From the NCBI GenBank assembly GCA_022606425.2, contig JAHDVF020001557.1, positions 92,091 through 156,090 on the forward strand: a stretch of 64,000 bases of DNA, read 5' to 3'. Numbering within the stretch: the stretch's first letter is position 1; each line of letters opens with the position of its first letter. The stretch comes from Lepidostoma basale (taxonomy: Eukaryota > Arthropoda > Insecta > Trichoptera > Lepidostomatidae). Position numbers and translations under genes: made by a program. The notes under the pieces were generated by a model that saw only the letters and a program-made list of their open reading frames with translations, had not been told where the DNA came from and made no database searches. Below, in pieces: positions 11,268 through 22,496 of the stretch.

Positions 11268-11575
11268 AATTAATTGTATCTCAATAGAGACGAATGTGTA
11301 AATTGTTTTTTGGAAACAGAATATGGTGGTCGAGGCGTTAACAGGACTTATGACCTGTCATCGGTTGGGTTAAGCGATCGCTTTATGTAATAAAACATGC
11401 CCCATTCCCCCCTTCTTACGACCACCACGTCTGACAAAATTTTGAAAGATGTATATAGGCTACTATGTTGAGAAACACTTCACATATTTTTGTTCAATCT
11501 ACACTAGCGCCATCTATTAAGATTAGCTATAAATTGAGATGAAACATAAGTTTTTTTGTATAACATGGGAATGGC
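11268..11575. mobile_element. Family T element, left half
   Basis: Contains the arm (tcaatagagacgaatgtgta, aggacttatgacctgtcatc) and the centre (cgccatctattaag). The right arm is missing. Confidence 0.7.
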
Positions 11576-11767
11576 TTGGTAAGGCTTATTCAGACTTTAT
11601 CAAATATTTTTTTAATGAAATAAAAACTATATGGACTAATTCATTTTTCTAAATGTTTCTAAAAATACGTACAGACTCCTTCTTCTTCTTAATCAGCTTT
11701 CCTTTACACCCCTTCAGAGTTCAATTGTTTACCAGCTATAGATATATTTGTTATTATTTTGTTGAAT

Positions 11768-12032
11768 CGCTATTATTATTATTATTATTATTTTGTTGAA
11801 TCGCTCTTTACATCATGACAGCATGAGCCAAATCGATGTAAAGGGTATTATAGCTATCATAGTAATTATCGTGACATGTGATAGGTAGCTAATCTATCGC
11901 CATTTTATTATCACGTGAATTCTACACCAGACCAAAGATATTGTGACAATTACACTGCCCTTGCCGGGAATCGAACCCGAAACCTTCGAGGTGGCAGCCA
12001 ATGCACTTACCACCGTGCCACGAAGGTCGTCG
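11768..12032 (-). mobile_element. tRNA-like SINE, near full length, (AAT)n tail
   Basis: Read on the minus strand it starts cgaccttcgtggcacggtgg (A-box-like), has the B box ggttcgattcccggc, the family body and a 3' end gtaaagagcgattcaacaaa followed by (AAT)n. The 5' end is duplicated: ccgtgccacgaaggtcg occurs again at 12039-12055. Confidence 0.82.
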
Positions 12033-12058
12033 ATTATCCGTGCCACGAAGGTCGTATT

Positions 12059-12081
12059 CTGACGAAGCTGAGCGAAACCGG
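12059..12081 (+). ncRNA. Hammerhead-like core (candidate)
   Basis: Contains ctgacgaagctgagcgaaac followed by cgg: CUGANGA, a small G-C stem, GAAAC. Stems I and III and a cleavage triplet were not established, so this is only a core match. Confidence 0.35.
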
Positions 12082-12124
12082 TTGGTGTTACTAAATAAAG
12101 TGCTTCAGATACAAATACTAAAAG

Positions 12125-12339
12125 GTTTGCTCTTACACTCCCTGGGCCTGTCCCCGGTCCATCCGGGACTTACATTTAAATACGGCAACAACAAGGGGGT
12201 GCCAGACCACATTTAATTAACCCCATCTTACTTCTATGCGAGCGAGGCTGATAAAAGGGCCCCGCTACGCGCTATTACAGCCTCGGGTATGTGGCGGGAT
12301 ATTTATGTTCTTTTAAAAAAAAAAATTTAACTAAAAAAA
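12125..12339 (+). mobile_element. R1 LINE 3' end with 5' inversion (twin-primed insertion)
   Basis: A short copy of the 22.5-26.4 kb LINE's 3' end. Bases 12205-12325 match its last about 120 bp in direct orientation (gagcgaggctgat through gggtatgtggcggga, then poly-A). Bases 12130-12204 match the adjoining upstream segment in inverted orientation (cactccctgggcctgtcccc). It is flanked by the 12-bp duplication aaatactaaaag at 12113-12124 and 12340-12351. Inversion at the 5' end is the classic product of twin priming during target-primed reverse transcription. Confidence 0.82.
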
Positions 12340-12421
12340 AAATACTAAAAGTGTATTATTATTTTATGTAATAATGTCACACCAAAAATTAACAAAGTTT
12401 AAAAAAATGTTACATATTTAC

Positions 12422-12680
12422 CTAAGAAAGTTCACAACGGAATCCGGCAACTTTGTAGTGTCCTTTACACACATTCCAGGTCGAGGATTCGGGACTTTTT
12501 CATCCTGTACGGGATATCTCGACCTTCCACCGGTTGTCCACTCTGAGAACGGTCCGTTGAAAGGACGATCCAAAGATGACGAAGAATATGAACAGATTAT
12601 TGAACCATCCATGATGGAGCCGACTCCTGACGTGAAGATGGCGTATACTCTTGTGTCTCCAGGTATTCGATAAATACTCT
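12422..12680 (-). CDS. Sema2: Semaphorin exon D (sema domain, late blades)
   Basis: Encodes 85 full codons: SIYRIPGDTRVYAIFTSG, then SIICSYSSSSLDRPFNGPF, then VPNPRPGMCVKDTTKLPD and VVNFLR. The (V/I)CSY...FNGPF and V.PRPG.C blocks are diagnostic of the semaphorin propeller. The variant PxPRPGxCVxDTxxLPDxVxNF is the class 2 form as I remember it. The acceptor is TTTCAG (12681-12686) and the donor GTAAAT starts at 12421. The incoming split codon G+AG gives Glu (DQL-E-SIYR) and the outgoing AG+G gives Arg (FL-R-SHPMM), so both junctions agree with the neighbouring exons. No frameshift or stop is seen. Confidence 0.9.
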
Positions 12681-12909
12681 CTGAAACAAAATAACCCAGT
12701 TAAAATAAAAGCAACTTAACTAACTTTCTATTTTTTTATTTTTTTATCCATTTACACATATGTATATCCATTATTCAATAATACTGATCAAATAATTGCG
12801 TAGATATTCACGGTTGGTTGCAATATGAATTTTGGGATCTTGGGAAAATCCGTGTAGTTAGTACCGTTCGCTCTCACATTGCCGGCGGCACGGTACAACG
12901 TAGAAGGAG

Positions 12910-13280
12910 TTAAACATTTTCATTTCATTTTCATTTATTTATTTATAAAGATTACAAACATTACAGATGCGTCCAAGTCGTCTGGATATACACGTACATA
13001 TTTTCAAAATAACATTTTTTTAAATAACAAAATACGTACTACGGCATTAGAGATAACAATCACAACGTTGATATTGCATCCCTGAGGCAACTCACACTAT
13101 CACAAAATATGGCGACCCGATTAAGCAATAAGATTGCCCTACCCACAGGCATAACCATTAGCAGGTTGGTTCCGCAGCGCAGCAAATAAAACAATCTGTG
13201 CTGTCTTTGACGAAAGTAATTATCAGGGACAAATAGACCTACATCACTCAGGACATCCGAATTTTGTATACGTCCCATAC
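12910..13280 (-). mobile_element. LINE 3' fragment (VPDNYFRQ family)
   Basis: Minus-strand DVGLFVPDNYFRQRQHRLFY, VMPVGRAILLLNRV; tail tttatttatttataaag at 12933-12950. Confidence 0.72.
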
Positions 13281-14014
13281 ATTACCCACCACACATTTAT
13301 ATCCACCCTGAAGATGGAGACTGCAATGATTTAAATTTTTATAATAAAAAAACTCATTAGTATTTAAAGCTGGGCATTCTGAAGGTGCCAAATGTACAAA
13401 AAGTCAAAAATAAAAATAAGTTTTTGATGCCAATTGGTCTTAAAAATAAAAGCTCATAACTGTGCAAAAGCGCGTAATGATTGAAACATTTAGTGTAGTT
13501 CAAACGTCACCCTAAATATGCCACCCTGGTACATGAAATATGGAACAAAAAACAGTTTTTACGTATTTTCTCTGCTTTGTGTTTAAACAATTTGGCACCG
13601 TGAAAATCTATGCAATTATTTTACTCTGGAATTATATTGACTTTTTTAATGAATTAAATAATTTATTGCACACGTATATATTGTATATCATTACTTTGTC
13701 CCATAATGAGTAATCTACTCATTTTTATTTTTTTATTTTATTTTATTGTTATTGAGGGTAACAAACAGCAATTACAGTATATGAATATAAACACACAGAG
13801 ACAACAAAACAAGGCCAATTACATGCTACCACAAATATTATATAACAACTGACAAAAGGTTAAATATATAAGAAGAATAAAGTAACACTTTGATAAGTTA
13901 AAGAGAAAACTAGTAGTATTAGTAATAATGAATAATTAAAGATGAAATATAATTTTAAAATGTAAAAAAAAAGAATAAAACAAGAAAAGAAAAAGTAGAG
14001 TAACTAGTTTCATG

Positions 14015-14290
14015 AATTAATTGTATCTTAATAGAGACGAATATGCAAATTGGAAACTGGATATGGTTGATCAAGGTGTTTACAGGACTTATGACCAGTC
14101 ATTGTTTGGGTTAAGCGCACGCTTTATGTAATTACAACATTCCCCATTCCACCTTTCTTATGACCATGTCTGACAAATTTTTGAAAGTTGTATAAATGTT
14201 AAAATCCAACACCAGAATTCACATGTCAGTTTCAATGCGCCATCTATGAAGATTTGATTATATATGTTAATCTCTAAGATTTCTCTTTTA
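14015..14290. mobile_element. Family T element, left half
   Basis: Arm with taatagagacgaatatgcaa, aggacttatgaccagtcatt and the centre gcgccatctatgaagattt. The other arm is absent. Confidence 0.7.
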
Positions 14291-14607
14291 CGTGGAAGTC
14301 TTTTAACTAATTTCATTCGCCCCGAAGGGTTGCTCCAACCATTTTTTTTTTTAAATCACTTTCATTAAGATGGAACACATCGATGTTATTAAAGCACTTT
14401 TTGTACATGTCGCACGTCCGGTACACGGCCGTACTCTGAGCGTAGTTAGTTCGATAAGCATGTTTTTAAAATAAATAAATAAAAACATTAATTAATACTA
14501 ATGAAAATTCCCACTCCGAAACCAGTTTCGTATGCTAGTGTGCGACGCTAATCAACGCTTCTGGAAATAATTCTTAAATTTTATTGTTAGGCCGAGTAGT
14601 TACTCAC

Positions 14608-14829
14608 CCAACTGGTCATAATGCGGGGCGAGGCAAGTGATCCTCGCCTTGGCGAAGGTGGTCCAGTGCCTTTTATCCCTCGAGCCGCCCCTGTCGGCCG
14701 AGCACACCCGAGCGGCCACGGAGATGGCCGAGTGCTCGGCCAGCTCGGGGCTCGGGTTACAAGGGTCCCTCTCGCGCATGAAGAGGTACGAGTAGCCGCC
14801 GAGCTGGAGCAGAGATATGAATTCCGGCC
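14608..14829 (-). CDS. Sema2: Semaphorin exon C (sema domain)
   Basis: Encodes 73 full codons with split codons at both ends. It begins PEFISLLQLGGYSYLFMRE, matching the semaphorin P(N/D)FVGSFDIGEYVYFFFRE block. It then gives AARVCSADRGGSRDKRHW and TTFAKARITC, the counterpart of the ARVCKxDxGG...WTTFLKARLNC signature. The acceptor CCAG lies at 14830-14833 and the donor GTGAGT starts at 14607. The first codon is completed by the last base of exon B (C+GG gives Arg, KWMD-R-PEF). The exon is strongly GC-rich (a run of GCC, CTC and GGC codons) inside an AT-rich intron landscape. Residues between FMRE and AARVC form a Pro/Ser-rich insertion unlike the usual short acidic linker. Confidence 0.87.
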
Positions 14830-15119
14830 CTGGAACAAAGGGCCGCGTAAACATACTTGGGAATCTATTTTCACGTCGGTATGTCGGCGGAGGTACCTGC
14901 CAGGAGCAAAATACTTGGAAAAGCTATTAATCTCAGAATCTCTTAAGTACCAATATCGTTGAAATGTTCTATTCTCTATTTTTATAAATGTATGGGATAC
15001 ATTTTCCTTGCGATCTATCCCATTTATATATATTTTATTTATTTATTTATTTGACACATTCACAATTGAGTGTTACGTATCATACATTAAAGTTACATAT
15101 TTATATACATACAAATAGT

Positions 15120-15640
15120 ACGAAAAAAGGACTGGAAGCATGGAACTGGCAAAAGAAGGATGAAAGTAGAATAAATGCAGTAGAAATGAGATTTCTTACA
15201 CGCATGTGTGGATACTCTGTGTATGATAGAGTGTCGAATGAAAACATAAGAACGGGGCGAAAAGAGAAGGATGGAGTGCCGCATCAGTTAAAGTGTGACA
15301 GTCCATTCATTCTGCCTACCCTTTCGGGGAGTCGGCGTGATGGTTAGTTAGCTAGTTAGTTACAAATAGTAATTTTTTAAATAACATCATTGACTAACAT
15401 AATTGAAGAGATTTTTTATTTTATTTTATTTTATTTACTAACTAACTAACCATGACGCCGTCTCCCAGAAGGGGTAGGCAGAAAGAATGGACTGCCACAC
15501 TTTTCTTTCCTGACATATGTCTCTCTCTTCCTCTACATTCATACATCGTGTCATGCACGCGCGTCGATTTCTCTGACTCCTCACATGGCCGACATTCTAT
15601 ATTTGATGTATTTGATCGTGCCACGTTTTCCTCGTTCTAT
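15120..15640. mobile_element. Two convergent RTE-like fragments
   Basis: 15120-15360 (plus) reads LEAWNWQKKDESRINAVEMR then jumps into the short-element tail GRKEKDGVPHQLKCDS. 15440-15640 (minus) is another 3' end. The first shows that the short element's tail sequence also occurs fused to LINE sequence. Confidence 0.7.
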
Positions 15641-15869
15641 TGCATGTTCTATTCTCTATTTTTATTAATGTATTGGATACATTTTCCTTGCGACCAATCC
15701 CATTTATATTTATTAATTTATTTGACATATTCACAATTGAATGTTATGTGTTATACATTAACGTTACATATTTACATACAAATAAATAGTAAATTTTTAA
15801 ATAACATCATTAACTAACATAATTGAATAGTTTATTTTTTTTTTATTATTATTTTTAAACCCAATAGGG

Positions 15870-16105
15870 TTATATGGATACATTTTTAGAAGTCGAGGAA
15901 GGCCAACGAAAACATTGCTTGACCAAATTAATCAATTACTGAAAGGCGACCATGTTCGAAGTAGGAACAATCGACGAGCGTGCATGTCACGATGTGTGAA
16001 TGTAGAAGAGGCGCGAGTCAGGACAGAACAATGTGGCGATCCATCCTCTCTGCCTACCCCCCTCCCCCAGAGGAAACGGCGTAATGGTTAGTTAGTTAGT
16101 TAGTT
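15870..16105 (+). mobile_element. RTE-like 3' end
   Basis: Contains gtcgaggaaggccaacgaaaa, ctgcctacc..., cggcgtaatggttagttagt. Confidence 0.68.
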
Positions 16106-16109
16106 TTTT

Positions 16110-16735
16110 AGATCTTACTTGTAACTATATAATGTTTCAGGTATATTTTAAATTGATTTGTTGTGAGACTTGTCTTTTGGTAGTTCATTGTAAAGTTTCA
16201 GTCCATTGTTCAATATCCTTGATTGTCCTGTCTTAGTTCGTGCATTTGGTTAGTGATATCTGTCACAGTACCTGGTGTACGTCTGAATTTTTTGGTTAAT
16301 TTGTAGCTGCTGTCTGTTGTATCTTCCATGGTCATTCTGTGTACAATTTTCAAGGTCTCGAATTTGGTCACGTCTGATATGTCCATTTGTTTTGTTTGCC
16401 TGTATACTTGTATGGTTGGGGTAGGATAGTTAATGTTATAACTAATTTAATTTTTTTATTTTGTTGTCTTTGGAGTCTAGAGATGTCATTTTGGTTTCCT
16501 TTCTCCCAGAAGGGAATTATATATGTTAGTCGGCTTTTAACATACGCTTCGTACGTCATAACTTTTTCTTTTCTTGGTATGTAATTTTTTTTATTTTGTA
16601 GAAGAGGGAGTATAGTGATGCTTACTTGTTTGTTAGGTTGTCTATGTGTTTTGTCCATTTTAGTTGTTTGTTCATTGTTAGGTTGTCTATGTGTTTTGTC
16701 CATTTTAGTTGTTTGTTCATTGTTAGGTTAAATTA
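16110..16735 (-). mobile_element. Degraded LINE RT fragment
   Basis: Minus strand reads YEAYVKSRLTYIIPFWEKGN then QNDISRLQRQQNKKIK, a Jockey/CR1-like RT C-terminal motif. The distal part has a 45-bp tandem duplication. Confidence 0.6.
16632..16721. repeat. Tandem duplication of 45 bp
   Basis: Two identical 45-bp units beginning gttaggttgtctatgtgttt, at 16632-16676 and 16677-16721, with the start of a third. Confidence 0.85.
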
Positions 16736-16745
16736 ACAAATATTT

Positions 16746-17097
16746 CAAGGATTAATTGTTTATCAATACAGACGAAGATGCAAATTGGAAACAGAATATG
16801 GTAATCGAGGTGTTAACAGGACTTATGACCTGTCATTGGTTGAGTTCAGCGCACGTTTTATGTAATACAACATTCCCCATTCCACATTTCTTACGACCAC
16901 CATGTCTGACAAATTTTTGGAAGTTGTATTTATGTTAATATGTAACACCAAACTTCACATGTTAGTTTCAATCTACACACTAGCGCCATCTATGAAAATT
17001 GGATTTAAGCATTGAGCAGAAGTTCTTTTCATTAACGCAATGAGAAAGGCTACCGCCATTAACGAATTGCGATACAATTAATCCTTGAATTAATAAT
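16746..17097. mobile_element. Family T element with short perfect termini
   Basis: The outermost bases tcaaggattaattg (16746) and caattaatccttga (about 17082-17095) are exact complements, giving the likely true ends of the family. The interior has the standard landmarks from one arm only. Confidence 0.7.
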
Positions 17098-17484
17098 CCG
17101 CAATGGGTAAAATCCAGTATTTACAAGTATTTGTATACATTCAAAATGTTATAATAACAAATATTTGTTATATGCATAAAAAAACTAACATATTGATTAA
17201 TTACATTATGAAATCGTGATATTCCTATAATTTTTTAATTATTAACATAGAGAAAATGATTTGATGATATAGTTACCATTCATATAAAGTATTTAATTTG
17301 TAGTGTCTCATTATAAAAAATCATTTCAAAATAGTTAATTAAGGCGTTAACACTGTGTAATTCCATTATAAATTTGAAATGAGAATTTCAGTACAATAAA
17401 ATCCAGTTTAATATTTAATATAATATTTGTACAAAATAAAAATACATTATCAAGAGCAGACACAGTAAGGACCAAACAAGTTTT

Positions 17485-18275
17485 GAGGACTTCCGAGATG
17501 AAAAAACTGAGGACGATAGCAGGCAAGACACTGAGAGATCGCGTGAGAAACACCAGAATAAGATAGATATGTGAGGTTGAGGATATTATAAGATGGAGCA
17601 GACAGCGAAAAAGGGACTGTTACGGTCATGTTAAAAAAATGGACTCCACCAGACTCCCCTATATTGCAGTACATAATCAGCCACATGGGACTCGTTCTCG
17701 TGGAAGACCTCCTAAAATATGAAAGGACAGCTGGGAGTCTACCTCACGGGAGGAGCAACACTCTGGAAAACAGACCTCATAGGTCTGACAGGTTGGGACA
17801 TAAGTGCGAACGGTGAGAACTTAGAGCAAGTTACCGAATTTGTCTACCTGGGAAGCATGTTTACGAGAGATGGAAAATTGGAAAAAGATATCGGAAGGAG
17901 GGTTGGAGCTGGAAACAATAAAAATGGTGCACTCTAAGTCATTACCGCAAATAGAAATATTTCGACTGAAGCAAAGATGGCAGTGCACAATGGAGTTCTA
18001 GTGCCGACCCTTATGTATGGAAGTAAATTTGGAGTTAGCAGAAGAAGGATGAAAATAGGATAAATTATACTGTTTGTAATGTCTTTTGAGTAAATAAACT
18101 GATTTGATTTGATTTGATAAATGCCGTGGAAATGAGGTCACTAAGAAGGATGTGCGGAAAAACAAGGTATGATTGAATAACTAATGATGAAGTAATAAAG
18201 GAATGTAAAGCGGATGAATGCGTGATAAATAAAATCAAGAAAGGGTCACTAAGATGGTTTTTTGAGGAGTGGTAA
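17485..18275 (+). mobile_element. LINE fragments: TLRDRVRN-family end and RTE-like copy
   Basis: 17485-17790 matches the 6595 fragment. 17795-18275 is RTE-like (MFTRDGKLEKDIGRRVGAGN, ATANRNIST-type reading). The RTE copy is broken at 18065-18114 by a (TGATT)n tail-only insertion. Confidence 0.72.
18065..18114 (+). mobile_element. Tail-only LINE insertion
   Basis: About 50 bp (tgtttgtaatgtcttttgag, aataaactgatttgatttga) equal to the last bases of the family at 10290 and 60540, inserted in RTE sequence. Confidence 0.7.
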
Positions 18276-18279
18276 ATAT

Positions 18280-19039
18280 GATTTAATTTAATCTCAATAT
18301 TGATACCAAAATTATTTAGTCGAACTCTGTTTTCAATACAATGGAAATTAAATTTATAATAGCTAATATACTTATGTATATTGTTTGAAAAATTGATACT
18401 CTTATTTTCTGATATCACTGAATTTAAATATAATATAATATGTTTTATATCTTGGTCCGCTGGTTGGCCTCCCCTTTGTTTCATCCATCCTATCCTTTTT
18501 AAAAACATCTCTTATTTTGAATACCCTTTGAATTTTTTTTTCAGTATTTTAATTAAATTGTTCTGATTTTGTAAAGTAAGTTAGTAATAATTCAGTATAA
18601 GTTTTATAATACCATAGATAATTCATTATGTTTTTCCATTTAACGTTAAGCGAACGCTTAAAAAGTACGTTGTAAGAATCGTTTCTAGCGAACATCACGG
18701 GCCGTTACAGCAGCAATGTATACGGCTGGGGAAATCCGTCATTCATGCTCAATTAATCAGTGTTACGCGTACATTTTCCGGAAAATCGTTACACTTTTTC
18801 TTTCCTCTCGCCAATGGTACAGATCGGAAGTTATTAGAACTGCCGGGAAATTCATTTTGCCGAATACTTGATTTGCGAGAATTGAAAAATGTGCTTTCTC
18901 ATTGTCGGTTTAAAAATCGCCATTTCGCGTGGCTTCACGGCAGCATCCCTACCCTATATGAAAATAGGTAACAAATTATCATGAATTTAAAGAAATAATT
19001 TTTATTCCGAAGTACGAGAATAAATAAATAAAGCATCTG
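18280..19039. other. No recognised feature
   Basis: Intronic. The stretch 18640-18960 has mixed composition and no match to any repeat family here. It may be unique, possibly conserved intron sequence. Confidence 0.4.
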
Positions 19040-19552
19040 TCAAGGATTAATTTTATCTCAATAGAGACGAAGATGCAAACCGGAAACCTAATATGGTGAT
19101 CGAGGTGTTTACAGGACTTATGACCTGTCATTGGTTAGGTTAAGCGCACGCTTTATGTAATTTTTCTGTTTGCATCTTCGTCTCTATTGAGATAAAATTA
19201 ATCCTTGAATTGATAACCCGCATTGGGTAAATAAAATCCAGTATTCGTCTACAAGTATTTGTATACATTCAAAATGTTGTATAAAACAAAAACTGGTCCA
19301 AGTTAGCATATAAATTGGAGTGACATTTCCAGGCGTTATCTAGCAGTGCGTTAATGGTGGTGGTCTTTCACATTGCATTATAAAGATCTTCTGCTTAATG
19401 CTGAAATCTAATCTTCATAGATGGCGCTGGTCTGTAAATTGAAACTGACATGTGAATTGTGGTGTTGGATATTAACATATACGAGGTCTGTTCAAAAAGT
19501 ATCGCGAATTTTATATTTTTTTTTCAAAAAGTATTTATTTATTCATGAATAT

Positions 19553-20314
19553 CTATTTTGTCCCCTTCAAAGTAATTCCCCTCGGATATAATACATTTAT
19601 GCCAACGTTTTTTCCAATCCTCGAAGCACTTAAAAAAATCATTTTTGTGATCTTGTTCAGCTCCTCCTTCGATGCCGTCTTTATCTCCTCAATCGTGGCG
19701 TAGCGTCGTCCTTTCATGGGCCTCTTCAGTTTTGGAAACAGGAAAAAGTCACAGAGGGCCAGGTCTGGGGAATACGGTGGCTGCGGCACCATTACTGTGT
19801 TGTTTTTGGCCAAATATTCGCGCACAAGCAACGATGTGTGAGCAGGGGCGTTATCATGGTGCAAAAGCCAGTTTTTGTTCTTCCACAAATCCGGGCGTTT
19901 CTGGCGGATTGCTTCGCGCAAATTGCGCATAACTTGCAGGTAATATTCCTTATTGACCGTACTACCCTGTGGCAAGAACTCATGATGCACCACGCCCCTG
20001 CAATCGAAGAAAACTGTGAGCAAAACCTTCATGTTCGACCGAACTTGGCGCGCTTTTTTTGGTCTTGGCTCATGCGGCAGCTTCCATTGGGATGATTGAG
20101 CTTTGGTTTCCACGTCATAACCATAAACCCATGATTCGTCACCAGTTATGACCCTCTGGAGCACATTTGGGTCGTCACGGACCGAGTCCAACATCTCCTG
20201 AGTAATGTTAACGCGATGCTGTTTTTGGTCGAAATTGAGCAATTTTGGCACGAATTTCGCGGCGACCCGACTCATGCCCAAATCATTGGTTAAAAATCGA
20301 ATGGCACGAGCCAA
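19553..20314 (-). pseudogene. Mariner transposase, catalytic DD34D part
   Basis: Continues the transposase from TNDLGMSRVAAKFVPKLLNF. The three catalytic aspartates are visible in ITGDESWVYGYD, LLHHDNAPAHTS and YSPDLALCDFFLF. The last two are separated by 34 residues, which defines mariner. The C-terminal end changes frame again near 19655, after KEELNKI, so the last about 30 residues read out of frame. With two frameshifts this copy cannot make active enzyme. Confidence 0.9.
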
Positions 20315-20645
20315 TCGATATGTTTAGGTCCTCAGCAACTTCTCTAACGGTGATTCGACGATTGGCTAATACTATTTTCTTCACTTTATCAATGTTTTCG
20401 TCTGTTGTTGACGTGCTCGGGCGTCCGGCACGCTCTTCGTCGTTCATATCTTCTCGGTCCTCTGAGAACATTTTGTACCACCGATAAACGTTGCTTTGGT
20501 CCAAGGTAGCTTCACCATATGCCACAGTTAACATTCGAAATGCGTCCGCGCACTTTATTTTGTTTTTCACACAAAATTTGATACAGATTCTTTGATCCAT
20601 TTTTTGGAATAGGCAAAAATCGAAGACGAGCCAAAACACATCCAA
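20283..20645 (-). pseudogene. Mariner transposase, N-terminal DNA-binding part
   Basis: The frame from MDQRICIKFCVKNKIKCADA (the first Met of the family, 15 codons into this ORF) to NISIGSCHSIF corresponds to the paired helix-turn-helix half of mariner transposases, which binds the inverted repeats. It includes the WYKMFSEDREDMNDEERAGR linker typical of the group. The frame breaks at about 20290, where an extra A shifts it, so it ends prematurely after NQ. The rest of the protein continues in the next frame at 20314. Confidence 0.88.
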
Positions 20646-20975
20646 GCAAAACAGCTGTCAAAAATTAACTTAACATTCAAAATGGCCGACCTTGTCAGCA
20701 TAAGTAAGGGACATGAGTACCAACATAACGCTACAAAAAAATCAAAAATCAAATATACGTAGCCAGCGGAAATTCAAAATTCGCGATACTTTTTGAACAG
20801 ACCTCGTATACAACATTCAAAAATTTGTCAGACATGGTGGTCATAAGAAAGGTGGAATGGGGAATGATGTTAATACATAAAGCGTGCGCTTTACCCAACT
20901 AATGACAGGTCATAAGTCCTCTAAACACCTCGATCACCATATTCGGTTTCCGGTTTGTATCGGTCCAGTATTCGT

Positions 20976-22344
20976 CTACAAGTATTTGTATACATTCAAA
21001 ATGTTTTATAAAGCATCTGTCGTATAACTGTGTTAAAAATTATCTAATCTGGAAAAACAACATAAAATAATAATACCCTAATCTGAATTCTCCAATATCA
21101 TGTCTGTAACGCAGACACAAGAAAAACTTACATAAAATAAATATATACTTTGGAAATTGAAAATAATGATATTTTATTATTTTAAGCAAAGTTATATACG
21201 TCCTATATAAAATTAATTTAAAAAAAATTGTATTGAAATTAAATTTTTAACAGATCGTAAAAAAAAATTGTTTTGTGAAGTATTGAAATAATGAAAAATT
21301 ATTCTGTTTTTATTTTTCTGAGGTGGCACAATTGGGCTTACAGAATAATTAAGATGGCAATTTGAAAAAGAAAAACAGCAATATTCGTTTTATTTGTTTT
21401 TCCTTTGTCAATTATGCTTCTCTTGATTCGGGCGTCTGAATGTAAATAAGTTGCTGTTTCGTAAGGAAGAAGAAAACCATTTGATCTTAGCCATTACTAA
21501 GAAAATCCTTCTAGCCTATTATTAAGCGCTCTTGAAAGCTTTTCGCCGCCTGGGGCAGTGACGGGTCGCGAAACTTTTTAAAACAATCGAGTAACTCGTG
21601 ATATAAATTTTTTTTATTTGTCTTTTTATTTTTTATATACTTTGTATATACAACACTAACTTATAAAAAAAATTAAATTACATATCAGACATATTTCGGA
21701 CAACCAGTCCTTCCTCGGTGATATTATAAAAATACGTATTTAAAATTTTTTTAAATTATTTACAAATCAGTTTTGACAGATGTCATAAAGATTTATTTTG
21801 AAACGTTTATAATTTTGTTATAACAAATATTATGAATCAATTTAAATTTTAAAATAATAATTTTAGTTCTTATTGGGATTGAAGTTATTACATACGAGTA
21901 CAACAAAGGAAATAAATGAAATATTGGACTTAAAGTTAAATTTATTTTCTTTATGTTTAATTTCTAAAATTTTGGGATTGCTCAGAGTAACATTTATTTT
22001 ATTAACATGCAAAATTTCAACGCCATTATCTTTATTAAATTAATGTAATTATTAAATTTATCTAAAAAGTCAAATCCTAATGATTCCGCTTCGTTGGATT
22101 AAAATATTTTTGTAAATTATTAATGTTGTGTATAGAATAATCTTGAAGACGATTTGAGAATGCCCTCTAAGATAAAGAAGGAGAAAAATGCTCGTATTTA
22201 AATGAAATTCACATGAAACTTCCCTAATATATTAAACTGTTTTTCAACGCAAATGCCGTAGAGATCGAGATATTTCTGTAATCGGGCACCAGCTTTTGTA
22301 TTCCAGGGTCATATAATTAAAAAAAATAATAATATAAAAACATT
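20976..22344. other. Intergenic-like intron sequence, mostly AT-rich
   Basis: Apart from the repeat at 21640-21830, no ORF or repeat signature is seen. Confidence 0.4.
21640..21830. repeat. Repeat with cgaaat core, related to 30690-31090
   Basis: Contains tatactttgtatatacaaca, catatcagacatatttcgga, ttacaaatcagttttgacag, also present around 30690 and 31060. Confidence 0.65.
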
Positions 22345-22494
22345 ATATGACCTTCGATCTTCGCGGCAGAGTGGTAAGAGGGGTTCACTTCCCGGCGATG
22401 GCAGTGTGATTGTCACGCTGTCTTTGGTCTGGCGTAGAATTCACGTGACAATAAAATGGCGTTAAATTGGCTACCTATCACATGTCATGATAAT
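22345..22494 (+). mobile_element. tRNA-like SINE, 5' half (split by the R1 LINE)
   Basis: The head carries an A-box-like segment (cgcggcagagtggtaag) and the diagnostic body ctgtctttggtctggcgtag, aattcacgtgacaataaaatggc and ctacctatcacatgtcatg. The anticodon-arm region is deleted relative to the copy at 41953, so the B box is shortened (ggttcacttcccgg). The element continues at 26431 after the LINE. Confidence 0.8.
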
Positions 22495-22496
22495 GG

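Larger units (their letters stand above)
19482..20806 (-). mobile_element. Mariner DNA transposon with perfect 31-bp inverted repeats
   Basis: The termini cgaggtctgttcaaaaagta through cgcgaatttt (19482-19512) and their exact complement (20776-20806) are flanked by TA duplications (19480-19481 and 20807-20808). The 1325-bp length is usual for mariners. The paralogous host repeat at 38531-38544 shows the empty site with a single TA, which proves the insertion boundaries. The transposase inside is frameshifted, so this copy is non-autonomous, though its ends look mobilisable. Confidence 0.95.
19040..20975. mobile_element. Inverted-repeat element (family T) carrying a mariner insertion
   Basis: Family T is defined by a terminal segment with caaggattaatt and ctcaatagagacgaagatgc, then aggacttatgacctgtcatt, gcgcacgctttatgtaat and, toward the centre, ccattccacctttcttatga. 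Further copies lie at 9078, 11268, 14015, 16746, 38337 and 62318. Here both inverted ends are present and the interior (cttcatagatggcgc, gaaactgacatgtgaatt) is split at TA by the mariner. No coding capacity is seen, so it is probably a non-autonomous DNA element. Its superfamily is unknown. Confidence 0.7.

Noticed and set aside
14587..14874. A 95-codon Ser/Arg/Pro-rich frame on the minus strand over exon C
   Set aside because: It is the wrong frame of the semaphorin exon. The frame with splice-compatible phase and semaphorin motifs is the other one.
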